Source: Lysobacter daejeonensis GH1-9 (GTDB taxonomy: Bacteria; Pseudomonadota; Gammaproteobacteria; Xanthomonadales; Xanthomonadaceae). Taken from it: a stretch of 64,000 bases of DNA. Below, piece by piece: positions 47,425-59,200 of this stretch. The notes below the pieces were generated by a model. That model saw only the letters and a list, made by a program, of their open reading frames with translations, had not been told where the DNA came from and did not search any database. The translations under genes were made by a program, and so were the position numbers. The DNA is taken from contig NZ_AVPU01000001.1 in the NCBI RefSeq assembly GCF_000768355.1, positions 186,001 to 250,000 of the forward strand, written 5' to 3'. Every line of letters starts with the position of its first letter. Position 1 is the first letter of the stretch.

Positions 47425-47685
47425 TCAGATCTCGGGGGATGGGGGAGCGGCGGTGGTGTTCGTCACCTGCGACAACCGACGTCGCAGCGGCACGACCACG
47501 CCGAAGGCGACCGCGAGGCCACCAGCCAGGACACCCAGCAGCAACGCCAGGATCAATGCGACCCCCAACGTGGTGGGTACCGAAATGAAGCCAAGGTCCA
47601 CCAGCGCGGCCTGCCGATTCAATGCGCCCAGGGTCGCCCCGGCCAGCAGGCAGGCCAAGGCCACGAGTAATCGGATCAATCGCAT
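47425..47685 (-). CDS. lapA: LapA-like small membrane protein (DUF1049)
   Basis: An 86-residue protein with two transmembrane helices (RLLVALACLLAGATLGAL, then TLGVALILALLLGVLAGGLAVAFG), the LapA/YciS pattern with a short polar loop (NRQAALVDLGFISVPT). It pairs with LapB in lipopolysaccharide assembly. It lies between ihfB and lapB. Confidence 0.85.
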   Translation of the reverse strand: MRLIRLLVALACLLAGATLGALNRQAALVDLGFISVPTTLGVALILALLLGVLAGGLAVAFGVVVPLRRRLSQVTNTTAAPPSPEI

Positions 47686-47778
47686 GCCGGGCTCCGTGGC
47701 GTCGACGGTGGGGCTAGCTTAGCTGACCTTGCGGGCCGCGTTCAGCCAACCACAGCGCCTTTCCGCGCAGAAGCCTGT

Positions 47779-48081
47779 TCAGGCCTGCTCGTCGACCGGC
47801 GTGACATCGCTGACGCGTTCGCGCAGCTCCTTGCCGGGCTTGAAGTGCGGGACATGTTTGCCCGGCAGCGCAACCGACTCGCCCGTCTTCGGGTTGCGGC
47901 CCAGGCGCGGCGGGCGGTAATGCAGGGAAAAACTACCGAAGCCACGGATTTCGATCCGCTCTCCGGAGGACAGCGATCCGCCCATCATCTCCAGCAGGGC
48001 CTTCACCGCCAGATCCACGTCGTCACCCTTCAGGTGTGGCTGACGCTGCGACAGGATCTCGATCAGTTCGGACTTGGTCAT
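47779..48081 (-). CDS. ihfB: Integration host factor subunit beta
   Basis: A 100-residue HU/IHF-fold protein. It has [10 protein letters not shown] at the start, [49 protein letters not shown] through the beta arm, and the intercalating Pro in GRNPKTG. It forms the IHF heterodimer that bends specific sites. It lies 91 bases after rpsA, the conserved cmk-rpsA-ihfB order. Confidence 0.94.
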   Translation of the reverse strand: MTKSELIEILSQRQPHLKGDDVDLAVKALLEMMGGSLSSGERIEIRGFGSFSLHYRPPRLGRNPKTGESVALPGKHVPHFKPGKELRERVSDVTPVDEQA

Positions 48082-48124
48082 GGAGTTCGCGGTGCTCGCA
48101 GGGTTGGTACGGACTACATGTGGA

Positions 48125-48152
48125 AGACGGCCCGACCGTGGCCGGGCCGTCT
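48125..48152 (-). terminator. Hairpin after rpsA
   Basis: AGACGGCCCG and CGGGCCGTCT form a ten-base stem with an eight-base loop, 20 bases after the rpsA stop. Only a short T-run follows on the minus strand, so readthrough into ihfB is likely. Confidence 0.6.
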
Positions 48153-48172
48153 CCGTTACAGCTCAGGGCTGA

Positions 48173-49858
<1,686 letters not shown>

Positions 49859-50059
49859 TGGAGTAATACTCGGTTGAACACACGGGCCGCACCGGTTGGC
49901 AGGCCATCGGAATTGATGGACAAGCAAGCCGTGGTCGACCCACCCATTGATGTGGTGCTATGCCGCCGCACCATGTGTTGGTTGGATTGATCCGTCCGCG
50001 GGATTGCGGATCGGGCCTTCTGCCGCGAAGGATTTCGCCTACTGACGAAAGTAGAAACG
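49859..50059 (-). promoter_or_regulatory. rpsA leader region
   Basis: A 201-base gap between cmk and rpsA. A stem CTGACG/CGTCAG (50042-50063) straddles the cmk stop, and further GC-rich imperfect hairpins follow. In gammaproteobacteria this leader folds into several hairpins to which S1 binds for autoregulation. The position fits, but I could not establish the conserved fold by eye. Confidence 0.4.
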
Positions 50060-50740
50060 TCAGCGCGCCGGCACGATGGCCAGCACGCGTTGCACCACTT
50101 CGTCGATGCCTTGGCCGGTGGTGTCGATGTGGACGGCGTCATCGGCCGGCCGCAACGGGGCCACCGCGCGATTGGCATCGCGGGCGTCGCGGGCGAGGAT
50201 CTCCCGCAGCAGACCATCAAATGTAACGGAAACCCCTTTATCCTTCAACTGCTTATAGCGTCGCTCCGCCCGTTCGTCGGCGCTGGCGGTCAGGAACACC
50301 TTGAAGGAGGCATCCGGGAAGATCACCGTGCCCATGTCCCGCCCGTCGGCCACCAGGCCGGGCGGCCGCCGGAATGCCCGCTGGCGGTCCTTCAGGGCCG
50401 CCCGCACCTCGGGAATGGCGGCAATGGCCGAGGCGGCGGCGCCTGCCGTCTCTGTCCGGAGCTCGTCGGTCGCGTCGACGCCGTTGACCACCACCCGCAG
50501 CTCGCGGGTCTCGGGGTCCTCGATGAACTCGATGGCCGTGTCGAAGGTGCAGCGCACCAGAGCGGAGGGGTCGGCGAGGTCGATGTCGCCCCAGCCGGCC
50601 GCCACGCCGACCGCCCGATAGAGGGCGCCGGAGTCCAGGTAGTGCCAGCCAAGCTTTTGGGCGACGAGCCGGCTGACGGTGCCCTTGCCGGAACCGGAGG
50701 GGCCATCAATGGTAAGTACAGGAATATTCGTCTCTGTCAT
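50060..50740 (-). CDS. cmk: Cytidylate kinase
   Basis: A 226-residue NMP kinase. It begins [44 protein letters not shown], with the P-loop [23 protein letters not shown] and [10 protein letters not shown], then [25 protein letters not shown], are Cmk landmarks. It phosphorylates CMP and dCMP. The ATG at 50740 is chosen by family start; a much longer frame upstream is not real. It heads the cmk-rpsA-ihfB group. Confidence 0.95.
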   Translation of the reverse strand: MTETNIPVLTIDGPSGSGKGTVSRLVAQKLGWHYLDSGALYRAVGVAAGWGDIDLADPSALVRCTFDTAIEFIEDPETRELRVVVNGVDATDELRTETAGAAASAIAAIPEVRAALKDRQRAFRRPPGLVADGRDMGTVIFPDASFKVFLTASADERAERRYKQLKDKGVSVTFDGLLREILARDARDANRAVAPLRPADDAVHIDTTGQGIDEVVQRVLAIVPAR

Positions 50741-50942
50741 GACGGAGATTATGCATCCCCCAGACAACGCTTTTCTCTCCGTCCGCGGCCGGATGGGTCG
50801 CAGGTGTCGGCGTGGAAGGGGTAGTGGAAAGCGGGCCATGGGTGGCCGGCGGCGGCGACTCGGCGCAGGATGCGCCGAAGGAGCCGAGTACCTACCCCCC
50901 TCCGCCCCGGCACCCTTCCCACCCACCCCAAAACCCAACCAC

Positions 50943-50972
50943 TTGAACAATCAGGAAAACCCCAGCTAGAAT
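50943..50972 (+). promoter_or_regulatory. Promoter of rpmJ
   Basis: TTGAAC (50943-50948), an 18-base spacer and TAGAAT (50967-50972) form a good sigma-70 promoter, giving a leader of about 35 bases to the rpmJ ATG. The rest of the 273-base gap to cmk is C-rich and shows nothing else. Confidence 0.72.
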
Positions 50973-51013
50973 AGCGGGCTGATTTATCCCACTCCCGTTT
51001 GCCGAGGTCTGTC

Positions 51014-51139
51014 ATGAAGGTCCTGTCCTCCCTGAAGTCGGCGAAGGCCCGTCACCGCGACTGCAAGGTCGTTCGCCGCCGTGGCAAGGTCTTCGTGATC
51101 TGCAAGTCGAACCCGCGTTTCAAGGCGCGTCAGCGCTAA
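51014..51139 (+). CDS. rpmJ: Ribosomal protein bL36, form with incomplete zinc ligands
   Basis: A 41-residue basic protein starting [20 protein letters not shown] and ending NPRFKARQR. It follows bL36 but keeps only Cys17 and Cys30 of the usual three Cys and one His zinc ligands, like E. coli YkgO. Such forms assemble into the 50S subunit without zinc. It has its own promoter and a terminator, so it is monocistronic. Confidence 0.92.
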   Translation: MKVLSSLKSAKARHRDCKVVRRRGKVFVICKSNPRFKARQR

Positions 51140-51193
51140 GAGCCGGGGAGCCCCCTGCCCGGCATGTCCGGAGCGGGTCGGCATCACGACTGG

Positions 51194-51217
51194 AAAGCCG
51201 CCGCGAGGCGGCTTTCT
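51194..51217 (+). terminator. Intrinsic terminator of rpmJ
   Basis: GAAAGCCGCC and GGCGGCTTTC form a perfect ten-base stem with a GCGA tetraloop, followed by TGCGTT. It lies 54 bases after the rpmJ stop. Confidence 0.8.
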
Positions 51218-51348
51218 GCGTTATGGACCATGCACCCGGCCATCACCGGGGCTTGATAGCGTGATCGCCATACGCTGCCGCGTTGGTGGCGGCTGTGCGT
51301 ACAATCGGCCATCCACATCGGCCCATCCACCAGGTAGGGAGTGCCACC

Positions 51349-51738
51349 ATGAACACCCGCATCGCAGCCGCCTCGCTGTTCACCCTGCTGGGCCTGGCGG
51401 GCACCGCCGTCGCCCAGGACGCTCCCGCTGCCGAGGCGAGCGACCAGGCCATGCCTGTTACCGAGGTCACCAGCAACACACTCCTGATCGAGCGCGTCAG
51501 CGAGGAGAACAAGGCCTCGATGCCCGCACGCGGCATGAGCATGGCGCAGGTGGAAGCCAAGTACGGCGCACCCAGCGAAAAGCTGGAGCCGCGGGGCGGC
51601 CAGAAGCGCCAGTGGCCGACCATCAATCGCTGGACCTACCCCACCTTCGTCGTCTATTTCGAGAAGAGCAAGGTAATCGACGCCGTCACCGTGAAGGCCG
51701 ATGCCACCGAGGTCGGCCCGAAGCCCCCCATCCGTTGA
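51349..51738 (+). CDS. Small exported protein with SmpA/OmlA-like motif
   Basis: A 129-residue protein with a signal peptide (MNTRIAAASLFTLLGLAGTAVAQ, cleavage after AVA). The mature part has an acidic linker and then GMSMAQVEAKYGAPSEKLEP, a pattern shared with SmpA/BamE-like domains (G-M-s-x-x-x-V-x-x-x-x-G-x-P). WTYPTFVVYFEKSKVIDAVT follows as the expected strand. No lipobox is present, so it is probably soluble in the periplasm. The ATG at 51349 is set by the signal peptide. Function is unknown. It ends 16 bases before aguA. Confidence 0.7.
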   Translation: MNTRIAAASLFTLLGLAGTAVAQDAPAAEASDQAMPVTEVTSNTLLIERVSEENKASMPARGMSMAQVEAKYGAPSEKLEPRGGQKRQWPTINRWTYPTFVVYFEKSKVIDAVTVKADATEVGPKPPIR

Positions 51739-51754
51739 ACCCCACACACGCCCG

Positions 51755-52792
51755 ATGACCGACAACGCCCTGCGTTTCCCCGCGGAATGGGAACCCCAAT
51801 CCGCCGTCCTGCTTGCCTGGCCCAACGCCGACACCGACTGGGCTGAACGCCTGGGGGACGTGGAGGAGACCTACATCGCGCTGGTGGCGGCCATTACCCG
51901 CTTCCAGCCAGCGCTGATCTGCGTGGCCGATGACGACGTCGAGGCCTATGCCCGCGCCCGGCTGGCATCCGCGCGCATCGACATGGGCCGCGTGACCTTC
52001 ATCACCGCCCCTTACGACGACACCTGGCTTCGCGACTCCGGCCCGATTTCGCTCAAGCGCAACGGCGGTGGCTTTGAACTGCTGGACTTCCGTTTCACTG
52101 GCTGGGGCGGGAAGTACGAAGCCAACCAGGACGATGAACTGGTCGAACACCTGGACGATCAGGGAATCTTCGTCAACAGTACGCGGCAACGCATTGATTT
52201 TGCGCTGGAAGGTGGCGCAATAGAAACCGATGGCAATGGCACGCTGCTGACCACCTGGAAGTGCCTGAGCGAACGACACCCCGGGCACCCGCGCGAAGAG
52301 CTGACCGCCAAGCTGGCCGGCTGGCTGCACCAGGACCGCGTGTTGTGGTTGAACCACGGCTATCTGGAGGGCGACGACACCGACGCCCACATCGACACCC
52401 TCGCCCGCTTCGCCGCGGAAGACGCGATCGTGTACCAGGGCTGCAGTGACCCCAACGACGCGCATTACGCCGAACTGCAGGCAATGGCCCAGGAACTGGC
52501 GGCGTTGCGCATGCGCAATGGCGAGCCCTACCGCCTGTTCGAACTGCCGTGGGCCGAACCCATTCTGGATGACTGCCGCCGGCTGGCCGCCAGCTACGCC
52601 AACTTCCTGATCGTCAATGGCGCCGTGCTGATGCCGGCGTATGGCGACAAGGCCGATGCCGAAGCCGTGTCCGTGCTGCAGAAGGCCTTCCCTGATCGCG
52701 AGATCGTCGCCGTGCCGTGCCGTCCGCTGATCTGGCAGAACGGCAGCCTGCACTGCATCACCATGCAGCTGCCGGCGGGCCTGGCGGCCTGA
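51755..52792 (+). CDS. aguA: Agmatine deiminase
   Basis: A 345-residue guanidino-modifying enzyme converting agmatine to N-carbamoylputrescine and ammonia. Family blocks are FPAEWEPQSAVLLAWPNADTDW, TAPYDDTWLRDSGPISL, WGGKYEANQDDEL, FALEGGAIETDGNGTLLTT, LNHGYLEGDDTDAHIDTLARF and the catalytic Cys in NGSLHCITMQLP. The ATG at 51755 gives MTDNALRFPAEW. It is followed by the next enzyme of the pathway. Confidence 0.94.
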   Translation: MTDNALRFPAEWEPQSAVLLAWPNADTDWAERLGDVEETYIALVAAITRFQPALICVADDDVEAYARARLASARIDMGRVTFITAPYDDTWLRDSGPISLKRNGGGFELLDFRFTGWGGKYEANQDDELVEHLDDQGIFVNSTRQRIDFALEGGAIETDGNGTLLTTWKCLSERHPGHPREELTAKLAGWLHQDRVLWLNHGYLEGDDTDAHIDTLARFAAEDAIVYQGCSDPNDAHYAELQAMAQELAALRMRNGEPYRLFELPWAEPILDDCRRLAASYANFLIVNGAVLMPAYGDKADAEAVSVLQKAFPDREIVAVPCRPLIWQNGSLHCITMQLPAGLAA

Positions 52793-52963
52793 TCACGACG
52801 CTTGAGGGCGCGCCCCTCGCGCGCGCCTCTGACAAGTCATCGTCATCACCACCTGGACAGCCCGACGGACGCGTGCCGGCCGGGCCGCCCCACACCGTTC
52901 ATCCCGACCCTGCACAATAGGCGACGCATCGCGGCGCCTGTTGCCCCGCCTCGGAGACCTTTG

Positions 52964-53854
52964 ATGGCCAAGCCCTCCACCCTCCCCGTTGCCCTGATCC
53001 AGGACCGCGACCACGGCAGCCGCGAGGCCAACCTCGCCAATATCGAAGACCGCGTGGCCGAAGCCGCCAAGCGCGGCGCGAAGCTGGTGCTGCTGCAGGA
53101 GCTGCACAACGGCCCCTACTTCTGCCAACACGAGTCGGTGGACGAGTTCGACCTCGCCGAACCGATTCCGGGCCCGAGCACGGAGCAACTGGGCGCGCTG
53201 GCAAAGCAGCACAGGGTTGTTCTGGTCAGCTCGCTGTTCGAGAAGCGCGCCACCGGCCTGTACCACAACACGGCGGTGGTCTTTGACGCCGATGGATCCA
53301 CGGCGGGCAAGTACCGCAAGATGCATATTCCCGACGATCCGGGCTTCTACGAGAAGTTCTATTTCACCCCGGGTGACCTGGGCTTCAATCCGATCGACAC
53401 CTCCGTTGGCCGCTTGGGCGTCATGGTGTGCTGGGACCAGTGGTACCCGGAAGGCGCGCGCCTGATGGCGCTTGCCGGTGCGGAAATGCTGCTGTATCCG
53501 ACCGCGATTGGCTGGGACCCGACCGATGCGCAGGCCGAGAAGGACCGCCAGCGCGGCGCGTGGGTACTGAGCCATCGCGGCCATGCCGTGGCCAACGGCC
53601 TGCCGGTGCTGTCCTGCAATCGCATCGGCCACGAACAGTCGCCAATGGACGCGGCCGGCATCGATTTCTGGGGCACCAGCCACGTGCTTGGCCCTCAGGG
53701 CGAAATCATCGCCGAAGCCAGCACCACCGACGCCGAGATCCTGATGGCCGAGGTCGACATGGGCCGCAGCGAACACGTGCGTCGGATCTGGCCGTTCCTG
53801 CGCGACCGCCGCATCGACGCCTATGGCGACCTGCTGAAGCGCTACCGTGATTGA
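52964..53854 (+). CDS. aguB: N-carbamoylputrescine amidase
   Basis: A 296-residue nitrilase-superfamily enzyme converting N-carbamoylputrescine to putrescine, CO2 and ammonia. The Glu-Lys-Cys triad is seen in LVLLQELHNGPYFCQ (Glu), KYRKMHIPDDPGFYEKFYF (Lys) and LGVMVCWDQWYPEGAR (Cys). The ATG at 52964 is set by family start, with GGAGA upstream. It is 171 bases after aguA; no promoter was recognised in that gap. aguA and aguB together make putrescine from agmatine. Confidence 0.94.
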   Translation: MAKPSTLPVALIQDRDHGSREANLANIEDRVAEAAKRGAKLVLLQELHNGPYFCQHESVDEFDLAEPIPGPSTEQLGALAKQHRVVLVSSLFEKRATGLYHNTAVVFDADGSTAGKYRKMHIPDDPGFYEKFYFTPGDLGFNPIDTSVGRLGVMVCWDQWYPEGARLMALAGAEMLLYPTAIGWDPTDAQAEKDRQRGAWVLSHRGHAVANGLPVLSCNRIGHEQSPMDAAGIDFWGTSHVLGPQGEIIAEASTTDAEILMAEVDMGRSEHVRRIWPFLRDRRIDAYGDLLKRYRD

Positions 53855-55079
53855 CGTGACCACCATGACAGACGCAGACACCGCGGCAGCGCCCGGCTGG
53901 CAGGGCCAGCCCCACGAAGTCGTGGAGCGCGACGGGGTGCGCTACACCCTGCTCGGCACGGCCCATGTGTCACAGGCCAGCGTCGAAGCGGTGCGCGACG
54001 CCGTGCAGAGCGGCGCGTTCGATGCAGTGGCAGTGGAGTTGGACCCGCAACGCCTGCAGGCGATGACCGACCCCGATGCGCTGGCAAAGATGGATCTGGT
54101 GCAGGTGATCCGCAACGGCAAGACGGCCCTGTTCGCCGCCAACCTGGCGTTGGCGGCCTACCAGCGGCGCCTGGCCGAACAGTTGGGCATCGAGCCCGGC
54201 GCAGAGCTCAAGCGCGCCGTGATGGAGGCACGCCAGCGGGAACTGCCCGTGCACCTGATCGATCGTGAAGTCGGGCTCACCTTCAAGCGCGCCGCAGACC
54301 GCCTCGGGTTCTGGCAGCGGGCCAAAATGGGCGGTGGCCTGCTGGCCGGCCTGTTCGTGGACGAGGAAGTGGCCGACCACGACATCGAGAAGCTGAAGCA
54401 GGGCGACATCCTCGCATCCAGCTTCAGCGAATTCGCCTCCGACAGCCCCGAGTTGTACGACACGGTGATCGCCGAGCGCGACCGTTACATGGCCGCGCGC
54501 CTGCGCGAGAGTCACGGCGACGCGCGCGAAGTGCTGGCGGTTGTCGGCGCCGGCCACCTGCAGGGCCTGGCCCACCACTTGCGCGAGGAGCCCCGTGGAC
54601 CGCAGGCGGTACGCGAAGAACTCGAGGCGCTGCCGAAAAAGAGTGACACCCCCTGGTTCACGATCGCCCTGGCCGTGTTCGTGCTGGGCGGATTTGCCTG
54701 GGGCTTCTACCGCGGCGGCCTGGATGTGGGCTCGGACCTGCTCCTGCAGTGGGTGATCGCCACGGGCGCGCTGGGCGCCATCGGCTGCGCGGTGGCTGGC
54801 GGCCACCCGCTCAGCATCCTGGTGGCGTTTGTCGCATCCCCCATTACACCGCTGCATCCGGCGCTCGCCTCGGGCACGCTGAGCGCGCTGACAGAGGCGT
54901 GGCTGCGCAAGCCCACCTATGCCGATTTCATGGCGTTGCGCGACGACGTGCAGCACATCACGGGCTGGTGGAAGAACCGCGTCGCGCGGGTGTTGCTCAA
55001 TTTCTTCCTGACCAGCCTCGGCACGGCCATTGGCGTTTGGACCGGTGGGCTGAAGATGCTGGGGACGCTTTTTGGCTGA
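53847..55079 (+). CDS. TraB family membrane protein
   Basis: About 410 residues. The N-terminal TraB/PrgY-type domain has VRYTLLGTAHVSQASVEAVRD with the conserved GTAHVS, then FDAVAVELDPQRLQAM, GAELKRAVMEAR, HLIDREVGLTFKRA and VVGAGHLQGLAHHL. The C-terminal third holds three hydrophobic segments (WFTIALAVFVLGGFAWGFY, LQWVIATGALGAIGCAVAGG, VLLNFFLTSLGTAIGVWTGG). The family includes the enterococcal pheromone-shutdown protein, but its molecular role is not settled. The GTG at 53847 overlaps the aguB stop; the ATG at 53865 is an equally possible start, as neither has a clear ribosome-binding site. Confidence 0.78.
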   Translation: MIDVTTMTDADTAAAPGWQGQPHEVVERDGVRYTLLGTAHVSQASVEAVRDAVQSGAFDAVAVELDPQRLQAMTDPDALAKMDLVQVIRNGKTALFAANLALAAYQRRLAEQLGIEPGAELKRAVMEARQRELPVHLIDREVGLTFKRAADRLGFWQRAKMGGGLLAGLFVDEEVADHDIEKLKQGDILASSFSEFASDSPELYDTVIAERDRYMAARLRESHGDAREVLAVVGAGHLQGLAHHLREEPRGPQAVREELEALPKKSDTPWFTIALAVFVLGGFAWGFYRGGLDVGSDLLLQWVIATGALGAIGCAVAGGHPLSILVAFVASPITPLHPALASGTLSALTEAWLRKPTYADFMALRDDVQHITGWWKNRVARVLLNFFLTSLGTAIGVWTGGLKMLGTLFG

Positions 55080-55116
55080 GCAGGCGTGGGCGACACGGTA
55101 ACGTCACCCTCCGTCC

Positions 55117-56235
55117 TCAAGGGGCGGCACCGGCAGTGGCAGTGCTCGGGGCGAATTCGTCCAACTGCCGGACGCGGACGCCGATCGATCGCGTCAGGTA
55201 ATCGTCAAAAAACGGCTTGTGGCTCGCACCGACGATCACCAGCACGCGCTCGCCGGGGTGGCGGCTAACCACGCGCAGAATGTTGGACACCATTGCGAGA
55301 TTACGCGCATCCCAGAGGTCGATGCGAGCCTGGCCTGCCCCCCGTGGCAAATCACGGTCGACGAACAGGCGCCACTCCTCGTCCAGTACCAGGCCGCTGT
55401 ACTCGGCGCTGTTGAACCAGCGGTAAAGCGGCAGCAGGTCGCGACCGGCGACCGCCTGACGGGTGCGCTCCCCGGCCTCCTTGATGATGCGCGCCTCGGC
55501 CTTGAACGCCGCGTAGGCCTTGGACTGTCCAATCGCCGGGATCAGCGCCTCGAACACCGGACCATACACATCTTCCCCGGGATGGTCGTCCATGCCGAAC
55601 AGGCGCGGCTGTCCTAACTGGTCGGCCAATCGTGCCCCGAGCAGTTCGTTCTCATTGGTTGACGTTTTCAGACGACCGATGCGATCACCGAGCACGCCCT
55701 TCGGCACGGTTGTCGACCACTGTCGGCCGTGCCGCCAAGCCAAGTAGTCCACCCAAGGCTTGTCCCAGGCGGCGGCTGCCAGACGGATGCATCGCAGGTT
55801 GGCGTCGGCCGTCGAGGGCAAGGCCTTCGCGCACTCGCTTGCCAATGCCTTGCGTGCCACCGCCGGGTCGACACCCAGCATGCGTTGGCTTTCCGCCACC
55901 AGTTCGTGGAAGCGGGCGCCCACGAACGCGTCGAGGGCCTCCGGGTGCAAGTCCGCCTGCTGCTGCATCGCCTCGATCGTGTGCGGCGGTAACGCCTCCA
56001 CGACGACTGCCTGCGGAGCGAAGCCTGCGAGCGCGCCGACCACGGCGTCGACATGCGTAGCGGTCACCCCCTCCACCCCGCTCAGGTGGGGGGTTGCGAG
56101 CACCAGCACTTCCGCGGGACGGTGCATGCGCTGCTTCAGCGCCTGTATCGGCGAATCGGCGGCAGCCTTACCCGCAAAACACGCCCCCGACACCAAGGCC
56201 AGTACGATCAGCGAGGCGCCATGCTGCTTCCTCAT
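55117..56235 (-). CDS. Exported DUF5694-like (TraB/GumN-related) protein
   Basis: A 372-residue protein with a signal peptide (MRKQHGASLIVLALVSGACFAGKAAA). The mature part starts AEVLVLATPHLSGVEG and continues FAPQAVVVEALPPHTIEAM, the pattern of DUF5694 proteins, which share the TraB/GumN layout. It ends VSRHPGERVLVIVGASHKPFFDDYL, again like the conserved GxxH near the end of that superfamily. AGGAGG lies close upstream of the ATG at 56235. No function is known. It is convergent with the TraB-family gene. Confidence 0.68.
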   Translation of the reverse strand: MRKQHGASLIVLALVSGACFAGKAAADSPIQALKQRMHRPAEVLVLATPHLSGVEGVTATHVDAVVGALAGFAPQAVVVEALPPHTIEAMQQQADLHPEALDAFVGARFHELVAESQRMLGVDPAVARKALASECAKALPSTADANLRCIRLAAAAWDKPWVDYLAWRHGRQWSTTVPKGVLGDRIGRLKTSTNENELLGARLADQLGQPRLFGMDDHPGEDVYGPVFEALIPAIGQSKAYAAFKAEARIIKEAGERTRQAVAGRDLLPLYRWFNSAEYSGLVLDEEWRLFVDRDLPRGAGQARIDLWDARNLAMVSNILRVVSRHPGERVLVIVGASHKPFFDDYLTRSIGVRVRQLDEFAPSTATAGAAP

Positions 56236-56285
56236 CCTTGCCTCCTCCTTGGACGGTGGCCCGCGCCCTGTGCGCGAGCCGTGCA

Positions 56286-59200
56286 TCACTCCGCTGCCAG
56301 CGCAGTCACCGACGCCCCGACCGGCACGTCCGACTTCCTACGGCGGGCGCGCCGCACCAACCCTCCCGAGCCATGACCCAAGTCGTCCAGGATCGCGTAC
56401 ACGGTTGGCAGGAACAGCAAAGTGGCCAGCGTGGAGAATGCCAGGCCGCCGGCGATCGCTCGGGCCATCGGCGCGTAAGCAATTCCGTCACCGCTGCCCT
56501 GCGCCATCGCGATGGGAATCATCGCCAGGATGGCGGTGCCCATCGTCATCAGCACCGGCCGCAGGCGCTCGCGGCACCCCTCGACCAGCGCATCGGTGCG
56601 CGACAGCCCCCGACGGCGCAGGTTGTTGATGTGCTCGACCATCACGATGCCGTTGTTCACCACCACGCCCATCAGCACCAGGATGCCAATGAAGGCCATG
56701 ATGTTGAACTCGGTACCGGTGAGCCAGAACAGCCAGAACACACCGAACACCGAGAACAACACGCCGGACATGATCGCGGAGGGGAACAGCAGCGACTCGA
56801 ACACCGCAGCCATCACCACGTAGACCATGACCAGCGCGATCAGCAGGTTGAAGATCATCTGCTTGACCATCTGGCTCTCGTCGAAGAACTGCAGGGTCTC
56901 GAAGGTGTGGCTGTAGCCTGCCGGGAAGTTGACCGACTTCAGCGTGTCCTCGACCGCCTTGCGCGCCTCCGGCATGGTCGTCTTGCCGTCCGGCGCGGCC
57001 TCGACGGTGAGCGTGGTCTGGCGGTTGATGCGGCGGATCTGGTTGGCCGCTTCGCCGGGGACGACGTCGACCATGGCCATCAGCGGCACCTGGCGGCCAT
57101 CCGCGGCGCGCACCGTGAAGGAGGCCAGCTCCTTGGCGCCGTACTGGTCGGCGCCCGCGAAGCGCACCCATACCGGCACTTCGGTATCGCCGCGGCGGAA
57201 GTCGCGCAGGCGCGCACCACGCAGGGCCATGCCGACGAACGTACCCACTTGTTCGGTGGTGAAGCCGAAGGACGCGGCGCGCTCACGATCGATGCGCACC
57301 TGCACTTCCTGGTTGCGGTCGCCGGTGTCCACGCGCACGTCGCGCAACTCCGGACGGCGCTCCAGCACCGGCAGGATGTCGCGGGCGATATCGTTCAGCA
57401 CCTGCGTGGAATCACCGACCAGACGGAATTGCACGGACTTGGGTGGACCACCGCCACCGTCGCCTTGTCGCCCAACGATCAGCCGGGCCCGCGCTGACTT
57501 GGGCAGATCGCGGCTGATGCGATCCACCAGCGGCTTGATTTCGCCCTTGTAGTCCTTGTCAAAGGTCACGCGCGTTCCGCCCCAGCCCTGCTCGCTGAAC
57601 CAGGAGTAGATCTGGGTGATGTGGTATTCCTTGCGGCGCGCATCAAGGAAGTCTTCCACGCGTGCCGCTTCCGCCGACATCTGCTCGACCGTGTAGCTGC
57701 CGTTCCACTGGTAGCCAATCTCGGTCTCGGCCTCTTCGTCGCCGCCGAACATGTTGTACTTGGTGAACATCACCGGTGCGACGCTGATCGCCAGCATCAG
57801 GAACACGCCCAGCAGGCTCTTGCCGCGGTGCGCAAGACTCCATTGCAGCAAACTGGCGTAGCGTTCCTGCAGGCGATGGATCACGCCAGTGCGGGACGTC
57901 AAGGCCGGCGGAGTCTTGAGCCGCGCAGACAACATCGGGATCAGGCTTACCGCCACCAGCCACGAGGCCAGCAACGACACCGAGATGGTGATGGCAATCT
58001 GGGACAGATAAATGGCCAGCACGTTGCGTTCGCCAAACAGGTTCGGCACGAACACGATGCAATGGCACAGCGTACCGGCCGACAGCGCGATCGCCACGTG
58101 GCGCGTGCCCAGGATCGACGCCAGGCGCGGGTTGCCCGGGTTCTTTTCGCGCTCCTGGTAGATGCTCTCCACCACCACGACCGCGTTGTCCACCAGCATG
58201 CCGACAGCCAACAGCAGGCCCATCATCGAGAGGATGTTGAGCGTGACCCCGGCGAAGTACATGAAGCCCAAGGTCATGATGAAACAGATCGGGATCGCCA
58301 ACGACACCATCAACGTCGACGGCCAGTGGCGCAGGAAGAAGTACAACACGATCACCGACAACAGCAGGCCGATCGCACCAGCTTCGGCCAGTTCCAGCAG
58401 GGAGTCGGTCACCACCGCACCCTGGTCGTTGATGATCTTGACCTGGATGCCCTGCATCGAAGGCTCGGACTGGATGCGCTCGACCTCGGCCAGTACCTGC
58501 CGGGAGACCTCGACAAGGTTCGCGCTGCGCTCCTTGAATACATCCAAACCGACCGCGGGTCGCCCATCGAGGCGACGCCCCATGTCCAGCCGCGCCGGCT
58601 TGAGGTGGATATCGGCCACATCGCCCAGGCGAACATTGCCCGACAACACCAGTTCGCGCAGTTGATCCAGCGACTCCAACTCACCCACCGGCTGCACGCG
58701 CAGGCGTTGGCCGCCATCGGTCACCTGTCCTGCCGACACGGAGAAATTGAGGTCACGCAGCCGGCGGTTGAGCTCATCCAGCGACAATCCGTGCGCTGTC
58801 AGGCGCTGCGGATCAATCGCAATTTCCACCTCGTTGGCCGTCGCACCCGACACTCGCACCTGCGCCACGCCCGGCACGCGCTCGACGCGGCGCTTGAGTT
58901 CGCGATCGATCAGGTCGTATGACTTCGACAAGTCCAGCGTCTGGCTGGCCAGTCGGATTGCCAGGACCGGTTCGTCGTCGGTGCTGGCGTTGCCCACGAA
59001 GATGCGGGTTAGTTCGTCCGGCAAGTCGTTGCGAATCGCGTCGATGCGCTCACGCGCCTCGGAAGCGGCGATCTTGACGTCACGCTCCCAATCGCTGAAC
59101 AGCACCATGATGTTGGCGCCGTTCGCCGTTGCCGTGCTCTGGATGTTGCGGATGCCCGGCAGCGTGGCCAGCGCCTCTTCCGCCGGGCGGGCCAGCGTCC

